Positions 14,101 through 26,600 of a stretch of DNA of 64,000 nucleotides are shown one piece after another; positions within the stretch are counted from its first letter, which is position 1; each line of letters opens with the position of its first letter. The notes under the pieces were generated by a model, which worked only from the letters and a program-made list of their open reading frames with translations, was not told the DNA's origin and did not search any database. The translations under genes and the position numbers were made by a program. The DNA is from Sclerurus mexicanus (lineage: Eukaryota > Chordata > Aves > Passeriformes > Furnariidae), in NCBI GenBank assembly GCA_013396755.1, contig VWZF01005810.1, positions 3,166,949 through 3,230,948 of the forward strand. The letters are read 5' to 3'.

Positions 14101-14396
14101 AACATAGACATCAAGCAGGTAATAGAGGGAAAATGGACTCTTTGAATGGCATGAGAGCCACAGACAGATTAAAAAATATACACCACTATGAAAAGATGTA
14201 GCAAAAATGACCTTCCATGCTAACAGGGTATTGCAAAACATTTAAAACCTGCAATGAATTTTCCTTCCCCTTTTATTCTCCTTGTTCTTTTCATTCTCCA
14301 AGAAAATTAGGGCAAGTTCTGAAAGAGTGTATGGCTGTATTTTTCATCTGTACTGTAGGTACAGTATGATATATCTCATCTCCTTGTCTCACTTAC

Positions 14397-14507
14397 CATC
14401 TGACTTGCACTCAGTTCTTTCAGTCACATAGTAGCTTGGTTCCAATGTCTGCTCCAGGACAGATGGTCCTCTGGGATTATCATTTACGTCCTTCATGCAC
14501 TAGAATC
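14397..14507 (-). CDS. Candidate initiator exon, minus strand (111 bp)
   Basis: On the minus strand a long T-rich tract ends in TTTTTCAG directly before 14507, and a consensus GTAAGT donor follows 14397, so both splice sites are strong. Inside, an ATG at 14496-14494 opens a frame of 33 codons plus one base that stays open to the donor (starts MKDVNDNPRGPSVLEQ). A TAG stop lies in the same frame six bases upstream of the ATG within the exon, and the other two frames are closed, so if coding this must contain the start codon, with 5' UTR before it. The DVNDN string resembles the calcium-binding motif of cadherin repeats, but the context after it does not, so I treat that as coincidence. The exon lies 22 kb from the CpG island, a plausible distance for a bird gene with a non-coding first exon. 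No protein family is recognised. Confidence 0.4.
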
Positions 14508-16848
14508 CTGAAAAATAAGTGAAAAATTGAAGTTTTAACACTATCAGATGTCTAAGAACCATCTAAGAACCACTCAGGGCTTTTATACACAATTTTTCTT
14601 GACAATAAATTCTAAAAGACCATGCTGTGATGTTCATCCATGAAGAAAATGTCAAGCCACTGATGAGTGGGGTGAGGTGAAACACACAAAGGAGGTGAAG
14701 TGTATTCCTGCATTGTTACTGATACACTTGCTTTTGCTTATTCCCTGCATATATGAACTGGAATCTACCTGCAGCCTTCCAGGTATTCAAAGGATATGTA
14801 CCATAAAGTCTTTAAGTATTTAAGGGAAAGGAGGCAATCCATAAGCTAAACTCCTTTACGTGCCACCTGCACCACATGGAAAAAACTTTCATCTGAAATC
14901 ATAATGCCACATTTCACAAAAATCTCAGAGAGGGCTTCAAGGTCTGTGACTACAAGACGAAAACTACTACTAATTTGTGAAGGACTGTTGAATCTGTCAT
15001 ACCCACTACACAGGGGGGCTAACTGAATACATATTTTGGAAAGAGTCCAACAGTCTCAGAGACTGCATGACCAACATGCCACTCAAAACATGCCGAAGAC
15101 ATGGGTAAAGAGGGCCATGCATGTGTGTAAAAAGAAATTCACCGCTAACAAACTGCAAAAAAAAAATTCACCTCTAACAAACAAACTTTCCTTCTTCACA
15201 GATTCAGCTAAGGAAGGGGCCAGGGATGCCTTTTTTGTCCAGATGATAAAGTGCTCTGCCTTCAAGGCTTATGTAATTTGACATCTATTTCTAAAGAACC
15301 TCACACTGTGAACATCAGGCCTGTTCATTCACCATCTCATCCAAAGTCCACAGAGCTTTCTATTGATGTCAATACACCGTGCCTCACAAAACCCAATCAA
15401 GAAGGCTCCTGAAGAACAAGAGTATAAGAGGCTAAATTCTGAAAGTACCCTCCTCTGCAGAGGTACTGTTGAAATCCTTTCATTAGAAACTGATCTTTCA
15501 AGTTCTGAACAGGCTAGTAAGTCCAAGACTATTTAGATATCCAGACCTCTCCTCTGACACTGGGGCATGAGGCGATCACTACACATCGATAAGCACATTC
15601 ACATGCTCAAGAAAAACATATTTAAAAGCAAGTCACATTCTTAGAAGACACCAGGACACAAGAGGACAGCATCCAAGTAAAAGCAAGTCAGCAGAGTAAC
15701 ATGTGAGGCACTCCCCAAAAAATAATCTAACCAATACATCACATCTTAGCACTAAGCAATCCTCTTCTACCTAGGACAAGTGATTACTAAGTAAAAGCAT
15801 GAAACTGGCTGTAAAGGCTTGGATACATGCTGTCTCTTTCACTTGTAATACAAACATAGTATGGAGGAACTATGTAGGTCCAAGAATAAGAATTACTGTC
15901 TGTGTACACACTGTGTGTCAAAACATAATACAAAAGTTATTCTTAAAACCAGAAAAAAATAAGCATAAAGCATAGAGATGGTATTTATACTTTTATAGCC
16001 ACTTAGAAATACCTCTCCCTCCCTCACAGGAAAATATGACAACCAATTATTTTCAGCTAAATGTTTTTATTAAATTTGTTTTCTGCTGTGATTTCTTCAA
16101 TCAAAGCTCAAAACCAGAAAAGATGTCTTGCAGGCAAGTCACAAAGGGAGTCAACCTTCTTTTACAGACCAGGTGCCACTCAAAACAACTAACAAGCACT
16201 ATAAAAAGATGGTGTGGATTGTTGAGTTTACCATCAGCAGCTCCACCGTTCCTCAAACTTGTTGATGACATAATAGCCAGTTCTCTGCAACAGGTCCCAA
16301 GAAACAGGCTTTGCAATGCACTCACTTCACCCCAGCAGAATGGCCATGAGGTGAGAACCAAGAAGTAACCAGATTTCATAAGGGACTGCCACCGGATAAA
16401 AGGAATTGGTGCCTCTTGGCTCACTACTCAAGGCCAAATCATATCGCCAAACTACATCAACTGATCTAATAAAGGATGCTATGTCTCTTTATACATCTCT
16501 CCTGATGCTACCTTTTCATGACACGAAGGGCTCTGGTACCTGAACGGGTCACCCTAGCATAAGAGGTTATTACTTCTGTTAAGTGGAAATGTACTTAGCT
16601 CTGCATACTCTCAGTCCAATGTGAACAGAAGACAAGATAAATAAAGTTCAAGCCAGAAGTGCTTTCATAAAAGCAGACTAAGAATGTGTATACATAATTA
16701 CTGTGGTTCAGCTGACACAAGGTAACTTGATCACACATCTCAGTTTTTAACATAAAGTCGTTTGCAATGACAGTAGCCCAAAATGCTGTTCTTTGACCTT
16801 CCTTAGTGCCTGTGGTTCACCACAATATTCAAATGCTGGTAGAAAACT

Positions 16849-16875
16849 GTTCTTTGAACACAGTGTTCAAAGAAC
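16849..16875. promoter_or_regulatory. Perfect 27-bp palindrome with a steroid-receptor-type element
   Basis: Arms of 13 bases (GTTCTTTGAACAC and its exact reverse complement) flank a single A. The centre reads TGAACA-CAG-TGTTCA, which satisfies the GnACAnnnTGTnC core recognised by glucocorticoid, mineralocorticoid, progesterone and androgen receptors. The arms also carry CTTTGAA on each strand, the core of TCF/LEF sites. The match and symmetry are directly visible; binding in cells is inference. It sits in unique sequence of the left intron-like region. Confidence 0.45.
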
Positions 16876-19800
16876 TTGGTATCACAACATTTCCAGAAAG
16901 GTGAAATGAATAAGAACTACTGTGGAAGCTCTATACTCTTCTAAAGCTATATGCTGCTGTTGTAGTCTGCATTCAGTCCAGGTGCCTTGCCAGAGAGATC
17001 CTTTCTCTACACTGACTCCAAACTCAAGCATTTCTCTTCTGCTTTATCTTTCCCCACCACCTAACTTAAGGACAAGTGTGGTTTTACAGTGTTGAAGGAA
17101 ATAAGCTCATCTACTGCCTAACACCCCTCATCTTTCTGTCTCTCCAACAGCATGTGAATGACCAAAAGAAAGCACCACTAAAGCAAGGACAGTTAGGAAT
17201 CACTCCTGTCTCTGAAAATGCATAAAGGCTTATTCTCAATTAACTTACCGCTTGCAGATATTATCAGTGCATAACTGATGTGAAAACAACATTCAGATTT
17301 GGCAGCATTTTACACCTACTTTACACTGATGTTGAAGACGTGCTTTCATCTGCCCATGACTACAAGTAAAACTGTGAAGGCCAAGTAGTTTTACCCACCT
17401 TAAACAATAAGGGCAATACAACTGCATGATCTTCCTTTCAGAACTCCTGCATGTTGTTCATTATTCTGACATGAGCAGCCAAAACTAGTTACAGAAGCAC
17501 TTACTCATGTGCAAAAGCACCAGCAAAATCAGGCTCCAGGTTAGGAGAAGATTCTGGCACCTAATTTTGCGCTGTGTGAAATCTCTAGAGGATGTGTCAT
17601 AGAGGACTGAAAAGCAATTGCAAAACTCCTGGTAGAAAGTACTCAGAAGCACATTCAGACTATTTCATGGAAGCAAGAGTGACATTATCTTATGCTTTGA
17701 ACGAGGAAAATCCCATGTTTTAAAGCTACCAAGTTAATTTTTGCTGAAAACAATGATATGGTCTGCCCAGATGCAAGCAAGAAATTGTACACACAATTAT
17801 CTGGATATATACCCTGGCACTGACAGAGTAGCATAGCAGGTTAATGTACAGGAGCATGATCACAGAACAGTAACGCAAATCCAGAGGCTGGAACACAAAA
17901 TCATAAAATCATTTATTGCTACTATTCCCTTTTTCCCTTTTCTGGGAAGGACACAGAATCTATTCCAAAGAACATCTCATTCAGGCAATCCGTAGCAGTG
18001 TTGTAAGATGTTCCCTCACACCATCTACAACCCCCAATCAGACAAGACTATTTGCACGAGAAGAGACTACACAGAGCCACACACTCTCCTTTTGTCCTTA
18101 CATTCCCTTTTCTCCCTCTTGGGAGCAGACAAACCGGAAGACTGGGCCAAGTCTCCTGGGGCAGAGGAACAGAAACATGTTATTAAAATAAAGTGTGCAC
18201 ATTAGTGGTTTCTGTCTTGGGATCTGAAGACCAAGTTTAATTAACCACCTGAGTGGAAAGCACAGTTTATATAATGCAGACTACTGGTGGACTGTTACCC
18301 CAGTCATTGTAGAGAACCCCTTCTAACTGCTAGTCCAAATAATAGCAATTTTTACTGACAAAAATAACGTAATTGGGATGAGGGATCTAGATACCAACTT
18401 ACAGAGATATGAAGAAAGAAGAAACAGTGTTTAAAACAGAGTAAATGGAGACCAATACACATTACACAGCCTACTATATAGCTCTGTAGGGGAAATAAAG
18501 GCTTTGTCACTTCTCCAACTGATAAAAATTAGTTTGTCATCAGACAGTTACTCAGTGCTAAATGGATACTGACAGATTCTGTCACTGTCAATGAGACAGC
18601 ATCGTGGGAAAACATCTGAGGACTTTGGCCTTTCTCTACCTGTATTGTGGAAGTCTGCTTTCTGCAATACTGTATATTGTGAGATGTCAGTGAAAGCCCG
18701 ATAAGCTTAGAGAATTTTTAGTTCTGGCAACATCAGAGGTCTGTTCATTGAATACTTGATCATCTGGTTGTCAGGCCACAGAACATAACATGAGAGAGTT
18801 TGAGAGTCTGTCTTTGGTTTCATCTTTCTCCACTTTCTTAAGATTCAGATCAAGAGACTGTCTACCATTCTGTGTTTGTAGAGTTCTTAGCTCAGCAGGT
18901 CCTTGATATTTCTTGGGGAATTTAAATGAGTCCACTGTTCAAACCACCAACACTTAAGGTTCACTTCATGTTGCATTTAAGATGATCTAACCTTACACTG
19001 CTGCAGAAAGAAAGGGGTTTGTTTCATCCCATTCACTTTCCTCTGCTGCATCATATCCCCCTATCTTGCCTATCTATGCAGCAACAAGGCTGCTGCTTCA
19101 GCTTGCAGAACTGACAGAAAACTAATCAATTTGGGGGTGGATTAGTCACCGCTGGAGGAATGAAAAGGGGACCCTCTTCTGTGGAAGCTCTCTGCTAGGT
19201 TAAATGCTGAGGTGAACTGCACTCTGCTTACAGGGATTTACAGGACATCCCTGGATATTCCGCTCAGTAGTATCTACAGTTACATTTTAAAACTATGGCT
19301 AAGCAAGTATCAGCTGAAATTCAACTCCTTTGTTACAGCATACTAATTTTTGTGAACATCTCACAGTAATTTTATCAAAGAAAGAGATAAATCTCAATCA
19401 GGGCAGCTTAATACAAAACATCCCAATAACATTTCCACTGGAAAAAAAATTTCAGCCGTTAAAAAAAGGTAAAGTCAGATAATGACACATGATATGCACA
19501 GCTATCCTAGTGAACATTTATAGCAATTACTTGAAATTCTGATGTCACTCACAATAGATACATCAGCTGGTAGTTTTTAAAACTTGATCGTATATTAAAA
19601 ACTATGACCAATATTGTTTTCTGTGCATAGAGATAAACATCCTGCTCAAAGATCTGAACTCCTATTTAAAAACAAAACCAAACATTAAGAATAAAAAGCA
19701 CTCAGTATGGTTCTGAGACACATATGTGGCTGCATTGCATATTCCCTGCCTACACTGACAGTGTGGGAGCTGTTAGTCATCTAATGCGCATATTTGCTTG

Positions 19801-22800
19801 GCATGATGCCTTTACTTTCCTATGCAGGCAAGGAAGATGATCACCAGTTTATTGTATCCTTACATCTTCATTGCACTTCATCAGTCACCATGACCAGGCC
19901 CTCCCAAATCAAACTACAGGCTGTCAGAAGTGAAATCAGCTCAAAGAAAAGCCCAAGGCCAGGGAGGTTGTTAAGCACATCTGTAAAGACAAGGGCAACT
20001 TTCAGATTCATGCTATTTAGACACATTTTCTAGTGGGACCTAACAACATGTTTATTTAAGAATAAGGACCCTTTATTGAACAGAGGCCTAATTTAGTTTT
20101 GCTTTCAACCCTGCTGCAGGTCCTTTTACTATTTTCAAGGGCATTAGAGGTTCTCAAGCTGGCTTACTTTAACTGTTCTGCTCTGCTTCCATTCTGAAAA
20201 GACTTAGAGTAAAACCTCAATTTAGTTTTCAAGTAAGGCTGTCATAAGATCTCCCTGCCTCAACTACAGCAGAATCAGACATACCGATCCTTGTGACATC
20301 CTAATTTCATTTAAACCATGCAAAACACATACAAGAAATGTATGCCTTTTTAGTGTAATGTTGGTGGTGAAATCTGAAGAGGAAGGGAGGCAGAATTTCC
20401 AGTGCAAATAGTGCAAATTATTATTTTACCATATTTCTTGTTACAACCTGTTTTGTATAGAACTAACAAAGCACCAAAGCAACTGCTTTCTGACACACAA
20501 GGGAAGAAGTGTTTTGAGTGGAGGTAGCTCATGCTGTTTCTCAGATATCTCAGTGGTGAAACCACTTCACACTGACTACTGTACTTATGTGAAGCGCAAG
20601 TCTCACACTGCCCCGCTCCACTGTAGAAACTGGCAAGGCCAGCCTTCAAGGGCAATCTGGGATTACTTTGCAGGACCTCTTTAAACCCCTTCCTTATTCT
20701 AAGCGCCTTCAGCAACATGGGCTGCCATGTCTCTGCTGGTTTTGACCCAAATGTGAACTAGTTTAGATTCCTGAGGACTGCAGTACTTTTGTGTAATGTC
20801 TGCTGACTGCACTCGGTGTGTTCATGTCTAGGTGAAGAAAACAGCATTTGACAAGCAGGAATTCAGAATAGGTAAGATCTGGTCTGATCTAGTGGAGCTC
20901 TGTCTTTAAATTCTATGACGATAAGACAGAAGAAATATGTGGGAAGCATCCACAATAATCAACCATCTCAAGTTAATTAGCAATTAATTTAGTGAGCGAC
21001 TAAAGTCTAGCAAAGATGAATCCTGAGAGATTCTGGTCACAGTTACCTTGATGCGAATCCAGATTAACTCCTAGAAAGAACATCAATCTCCATGACAAGT
21101 TACTCCAGATTTACATCCAGCAGCTCTGAATTTGTGCGCTTGTTTTCACAGCCGTGTGGGAGATCTGTCTCAACACAAATCAGCTCTGCTCTCCTGCAGA
21201 TTCTGCAAGGTATAGAGTTACATTTCTGTAAAAATCCAACCTCAGTGAAATGGGGAAATTAAATTCTCCACTCTGATGAAACCTAAGCTTCCCACATAAC
21301 AGACAAAAACCCTGCTACAGAGCCTGCCACTACAAGTGGTCAGAATATCCCCTTTAGTTCTCAAGTCTTCACACAGTAAGGATAATTCCCTATCACTGGA
21401 TTTTACAAAGCACAAGAGCAAGCATCGAAATTACTACATTCTTTTGCGTAGGACTCTTAAAAGTATTAATACCACATCCACAGAGTGCAGTTTTGAGTCC
21501 ACTCTTACAACCCTGGCAAAATCCACATAATCTTTCAAGGTCATCTTTCCTCTTAAGAGGCTAAAGGGGTAAACACCTTCTGGCCATTAGCACTGCCTCC
21601 TGATGTACACTGCAGCTGCATCAAAGAAATTTGATATCAAAAAAGGAGCTACTGTCCTGCCACACAACCCTTTTACCAGTTTTCCTCAGCTCTGCATCCA
21701 CCTCTCTGCCCAACCATCATTTTCCCCTTTGTTTATCTGTAAACTAAGGACTGGATAAAATGATGTAATGACCCTTCCCTCCTACACGAATTCCAATACA
21801 AATGGTGCAGACCTGGTTGTGGAATTCTAAGCTGATCAGATAAGGTGTATGCTTGTCTGTATGCCTCTGGGTGAGCCAGAGTACAGGTCAATCATAAGTA
21901 ATGAAGAGCAAAGACACATCACAGGCAACATACAAATGCAAGTACTTAATTTTGAATTCAACATATGTTCAGAGAGCTTGTGAAATGGTTTGTGGAAACA
22001 CAAAGAGATAGTTAGAATCACTTTTGCTAGATGGTTTAAGATCACATTAAGAACTTGCATCAAATTCATTCATGTGGGGATTTTATTAAACAAAGAAAGC
22101 CCTCTATACCAGCCTTACCTTGAAAGAACTGGTCACATTCCTACCCCTATGCCACTGACAACTATATTTGCACTGCAGATCCTAAATGCCTCCCCTATTA
22201 TGACCCTTTGCAGGAACTGAGTGAAGGTAGCCAAAACTGCCATGGTTCCCCAGCATTCATACAGTTCAAATGGTGTAAGTCAAGTACATCCACAAGTCAG
22301 TAAACCCACAGCAGAATAGATAGAAGAAAAGATGTCATCACTGAATAAGCTTTGGTTTTCAGTAGCAATCTACAATTTTTTATAAAAACAAGCTATTTTT
22401 GAGGCTAATGTTAAATTGGGGCAGGGGACAGGGTAGTGTATTTCCAATCCTTAAAACTGCTTGAAAAGGCACAGTTGTTTTCAGAGTGAAGCATTTTAAA
22501 TGACCCACTAACTCACTGACTCTCTCTTAAAAAAAGAAAAAAAAATAGATTTTATAATAAATATTGGTTCTCACTTAAGTATTTAAATGAAGGGGCTAGA
22601 AAGTATTTGGCAGGCAACAAATTTAGGGTTGCTGAACTGAGATCATATTTTATCTACAAAGGCCAGTTTGGGTCTTACAGGTAGAGATCCCCAAAACTAT
22701 TTATTAGTTACAAATTTGTCTACAGATACAAATTATGTCACAGTATAGAAGGATGAGTATTTTATGAATAACTATTCCAGAATGACTATGTCGGTACATG

Positions 22801-23594
22801 AAGTTATTCAGAAAGTTATTGCACAATAATGCTGTATGGACAACATATAAGTAGTGCAGAACAGTATAGCATACCATAATAAAAACAATTCAATGTTTTT
22901 CTGAAGTGAAGCAAGATAATCTAGCCTCCAGATGCACCAAGAACTAAGTAAATCCCACAGCACCCTATAATGCTTATCTCAACCTCCATAAAGTTATGAG
23001 AGAAATAAAGCTAGAATTACACACAAGTCTCAGATGCCTTTTCTGCACTTAATGGAGCTTCACCAACAGGTGAGATAGGAGTTCAGCTGGTTACTGATGC
23101 CTGGGCACAGATATACTGCTTAATTTCTAGAAGAGTAAGTGGACACAAAGCAATCTTTCTTTGTACTGTTTCTCCAAGATCTCACCAGCTGACTCATCCT
23201 CCTTCCTGAAGTACAGCATGAAAGCAAAGTAAAACAGAATCTCTCACATTATCAAAACAAAAATTGTTTTCTATAGCAGCAAGAGATAGACTAAAAACAA
23301 AATTGGGTGCCAATTCGCAAACTGCCATTAAATTTCCAGGAAGCCAATCCACCAAGGAACATACTGCACCCTAGAGAGTCCTTAATGAATAGTGTCACAT
23401 TTGCAATAGGCTGGTTAAGGTTGTGTCAGCATTTAGGTTATAAATCCCTCATTATATGTTAGCAAAACAATCCTGAAGCTTACTGAAACATGATATACAG
23501 GGCTCCAGTCCAGAAAGACAAACTCTGGAAGGGAGTTGGGGAGAAAGTGTTAGTACTGCAGTAGATTGGATTTCATGTTTTAATTTAAAAATAC

Positions 23595-23609
23595 AAAAAA
23601 AAAAAAAAA
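23595..23609. repeat. Poly-A run
   Basis: Fifteen consecutive A. No upstream sequence resembling a SINE, LINE or processed transcript was recognised, so it is called only as a mononucleotide repeat. Confidence 0.7.
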
Positions 23610-26600
23610 GAGAAGCTTTGAACCATTTCAAGTTCCAAAGGCAGAGAACATTTTGGCAGGCATTTAAGGCTGAATCCTGGAAGTGGTAAGTGTCCTCGAC
23701 TCTAATCTCAGTGGGACATATGAGTTGCTAACGTCCCCCTGAAGAATGAGGGATCATCAGTGTCTGAGTACATTTGTACCAATGGGTGTTACAGGTCGTA
23801 GCTGCTTCTGTGGTCTGGATCACAGTCCATCTATACTTTTCCTGTTATTCTTTGTTTGGAGAGTTTGATCCTTCTGTCACAAGGCTGAGGATGTCTACAG
23901 TCCAGGGTCTCGAAGATAAGCACTATAAACTTGCACACATGATGAAATACACAGTACATGTAAGAGCTTTATGCACAGAATATACTTCGCATTAGATGGA
24001 CCATTACTTTCACCTTGATGTTCGTATGTGGTGTATTTCACGTTATCTTGGCATTGTTTTTTTAACTATAAAACATACAGTATCAGATTTGGAGCACCTA
24101 CAGTTTCCAACCCCACCAGCTGGAGCAGAGTGCATGCTTCTGACTTCTAGTTCCTGGAAATGGATTGCAACAGTGGGGAGGGGAAGCAGCATTAGACATT
24201 GTTAAGAGAACAGTCAGAGAAGAGGCACTTCACGACCATCCAAGTCTTCATTAAATGGGCTCAGTACTCAAGAAAGGCCAGTAAAGTTAAAAGTAAGGAT
24301 GGAAAGCTCGAAGTAAAGCTGGTAAGTGCTTTCAGTACCAAATGGATGCCCATCGGTTCACTGCTTGCATCCTTCATTGTCCTGAGTGCCTCTAAATGTC
24401 CTGAGATGCATCACTTTGTATCCTTCAATACTCCTGTTATCTTCACAGGGACACACATGCGCCCAAGAAAGACCTTCAGTGTCTCAGGCCTTGGCTGCAG
24501 GCAGGTTTGTCCCCCTTGTGAGCCCCAGTCAACTCACAATGGGGCATGCAAGGACCCCCTTTTATCCTGCCCCATTGTGGCTGTGTGACAGCTGACAGAA
24601 AACTAGTACCAGAGCTCCAGGGCCATGCCATAGCCTCCCCTGCTTGTTATTTTTTCATGAGCACGGCATTGATTACTACCACTTCAAAGCACCCACCCAC
24701 TGGAAAAAAAGGCAGCATGTCTCTCATAGGGTCCAGGGTGTAGTTTAGGAGGCAGTAGCAATTTGCTATGACTTTTCTTGGAAAGGAAGCCGGGTATAAC
24801 AACTCAGGTCCTAGGTCAGGACTCCCCACCCTGTCAGATACAAGACTTCCCACATTAGGACATTACAAGCTACCAAAGGCCTATATATTCATGTGCATGA
24901 AACGTGACCACTCTTAACATATCCATTTTTGAAAAGTTTGTCTATTCACAATGTACTGACATTAAGACCCTGTAAGTCAACAATTGTCACTCATCCTGAC
25001 TAGCAATTACTGATGAGAAATCATAATGTAACTCAGAACCTTGTCTTTCATGCACTGTCTCCCCAGCATAAACTATGGCGAGCCTGACCTTGCATAACTC
25101 CCCTCTTTCTACAGACAGGTGGAGTTTACTGACGTGGCAAAAGAATCTTAGGGAGGATTCAATCATAGGGCAGAAAATGCTCTAGAAAGAATAGTTTTCT
25201 TTTTTCCACCATTATGCCAAATGGCATCTTCCTGTTGCTAAATAGCTGCCTTCTCAGGTTAAACTAACCCACTGAACTTGGGGTGCCACCTATCTCTGAA
25301 GGGAGCAGAACTGCTTATTCCAAAAGGATGAATGTACCCTCGCAAACCATCAGTGTATCACTACTGTATCTATTTAGCCTATTGCTGCCACAGCCTTAAA
25401 AATTAATGAGGTCTCCAGGGAACATAGAGACATAATTCTCAAAGCAAAGGAAGCTGCTGCCAGTACTGTTTTCCTCTTCCCCAGACACCACTTGAAATCA
25501 AAACAGAAGAGCAGATTTTGCCTCCCAGCTGAGTAACAGAATCCTTTCAGACAGAAAAAAATACCTATGCCCTGTGTGGACAGGCCTTAAAATTTCCCAA
25601 CTTGCCAGCCAACACCATGTAGTCTGACCTTGTTCCCTCTGCCATCAAAGTTCAACATGAAGAGAAAATAAGCTTCATTTCAGGGTAACTTCTGAAGTTA
25701 TCTTGTCCACGTTTTGTGAAGATGGTAAACCTTGCTTAGAAATTATGACCTGCATGCAACTAAAAGGGGTTGTTTATTTTCTCCAGCTCTAGCACTGACT
25801 TGATTTCTCCCTTTCCCTTTTCTGTGCAAGTAGTCAACAACACACCCACAGATGTGATATGGCATATACACAGAAACACAGGTCAGCAAAGTCATTTATG
25901 TAAGATCCCTTCTTTAAGGAAATACCTCACATAAAAGGGAACATCAGCAGATGGAGCCCTGCTTCTCCATCATATTCTTCAGATGTGAAAGCCTGGCAGG
26001 TGCAGAGTGGGATGGAAACAATCAGTCTTTCACCCTTTCGAGCTCTTGCTTTTCATGGCACCACTGCACACAAAAGACAAAAAAGAGAAAAAGCTTCTTT
26101 CGCCTTCCAATCCCTTTGCTTCCCCAAACCCACTCCCCACATTCACCAGTGTCACTGAGAAATAGTCTGCCAGAAAAAGGTTTAGAAATCACTAAACTAA
26201 ATGCGTTAAGCATTCAGAATTATCATCAATTAAAAGCTAAAGCACAGCAGAGGAGCACTGAAATTTATACTGATCCAAGGTCTGAGACCAGTTCTTGAAC
26301 AACAGGAAAAACATACTTCTCTAGGACAAAGGGCCAATAGCATGCAAATCACTGTGACTAGCAAGAAAGGCTTTATCTAGCCTGACATATTAGCAGGACC
26401 TGATGGCTGCTCATCTCTACCTCTAGTAGCTTATGAAGCACCAGCTCCTAAAATCATGCAGCAACCAAAGAAGAAAACTGGCAATCACAACCAGGTAAAT
26501 GCAATGCTTAAGTTCAATATTCCAGGAAATTGGCCTAAAAATGGCTGGACAGATTAATGTGGCATTTTCCAGGACCAGTACATCAAGATGATATTTCCAA

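Larger units (their letters stand above)
5198..14396. other. Non-coding AT-rich stretch with A-rich tracts
   Basis: About 9 kb without a supported gene or recognised transposon. It contains two A-rich CAAA-type tracts (9753-9818 and 11040-11100). A minus-strand segment of 44 bases near 9500-9545 has a very good pyrimidine tract and acceptor, followed by a GTAAAT donor, but its open frame is only 14 codons. It is most likely intron sequence if the minus-strand gene is real. Confidence 0.5.

Noticed and set aside
14397..14507. Cadherin assignment from the DVNDN string
   Set aside because: The motif is only five residues, lies at a predicted N-terminus, and is not followed by the usual cadherin residues.
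16036..16424. Overlapping frames of about 110 codons on both strands
   Set aside because: Opposite-strand overlap means at least one is a shadow; neither shows a motif or consistent splice boundaries.
20350..20718. 122-codon minus-strand frame
   Set aside because: Peptide composition is random-like, with no flanking splice signals or homology recognised.
24199..24588. 129-codon plus-strand frame
   Set aside because: No splice or promoter support and no recognisable domain. A length of this order is expected by chance in 64 kb over six frames.
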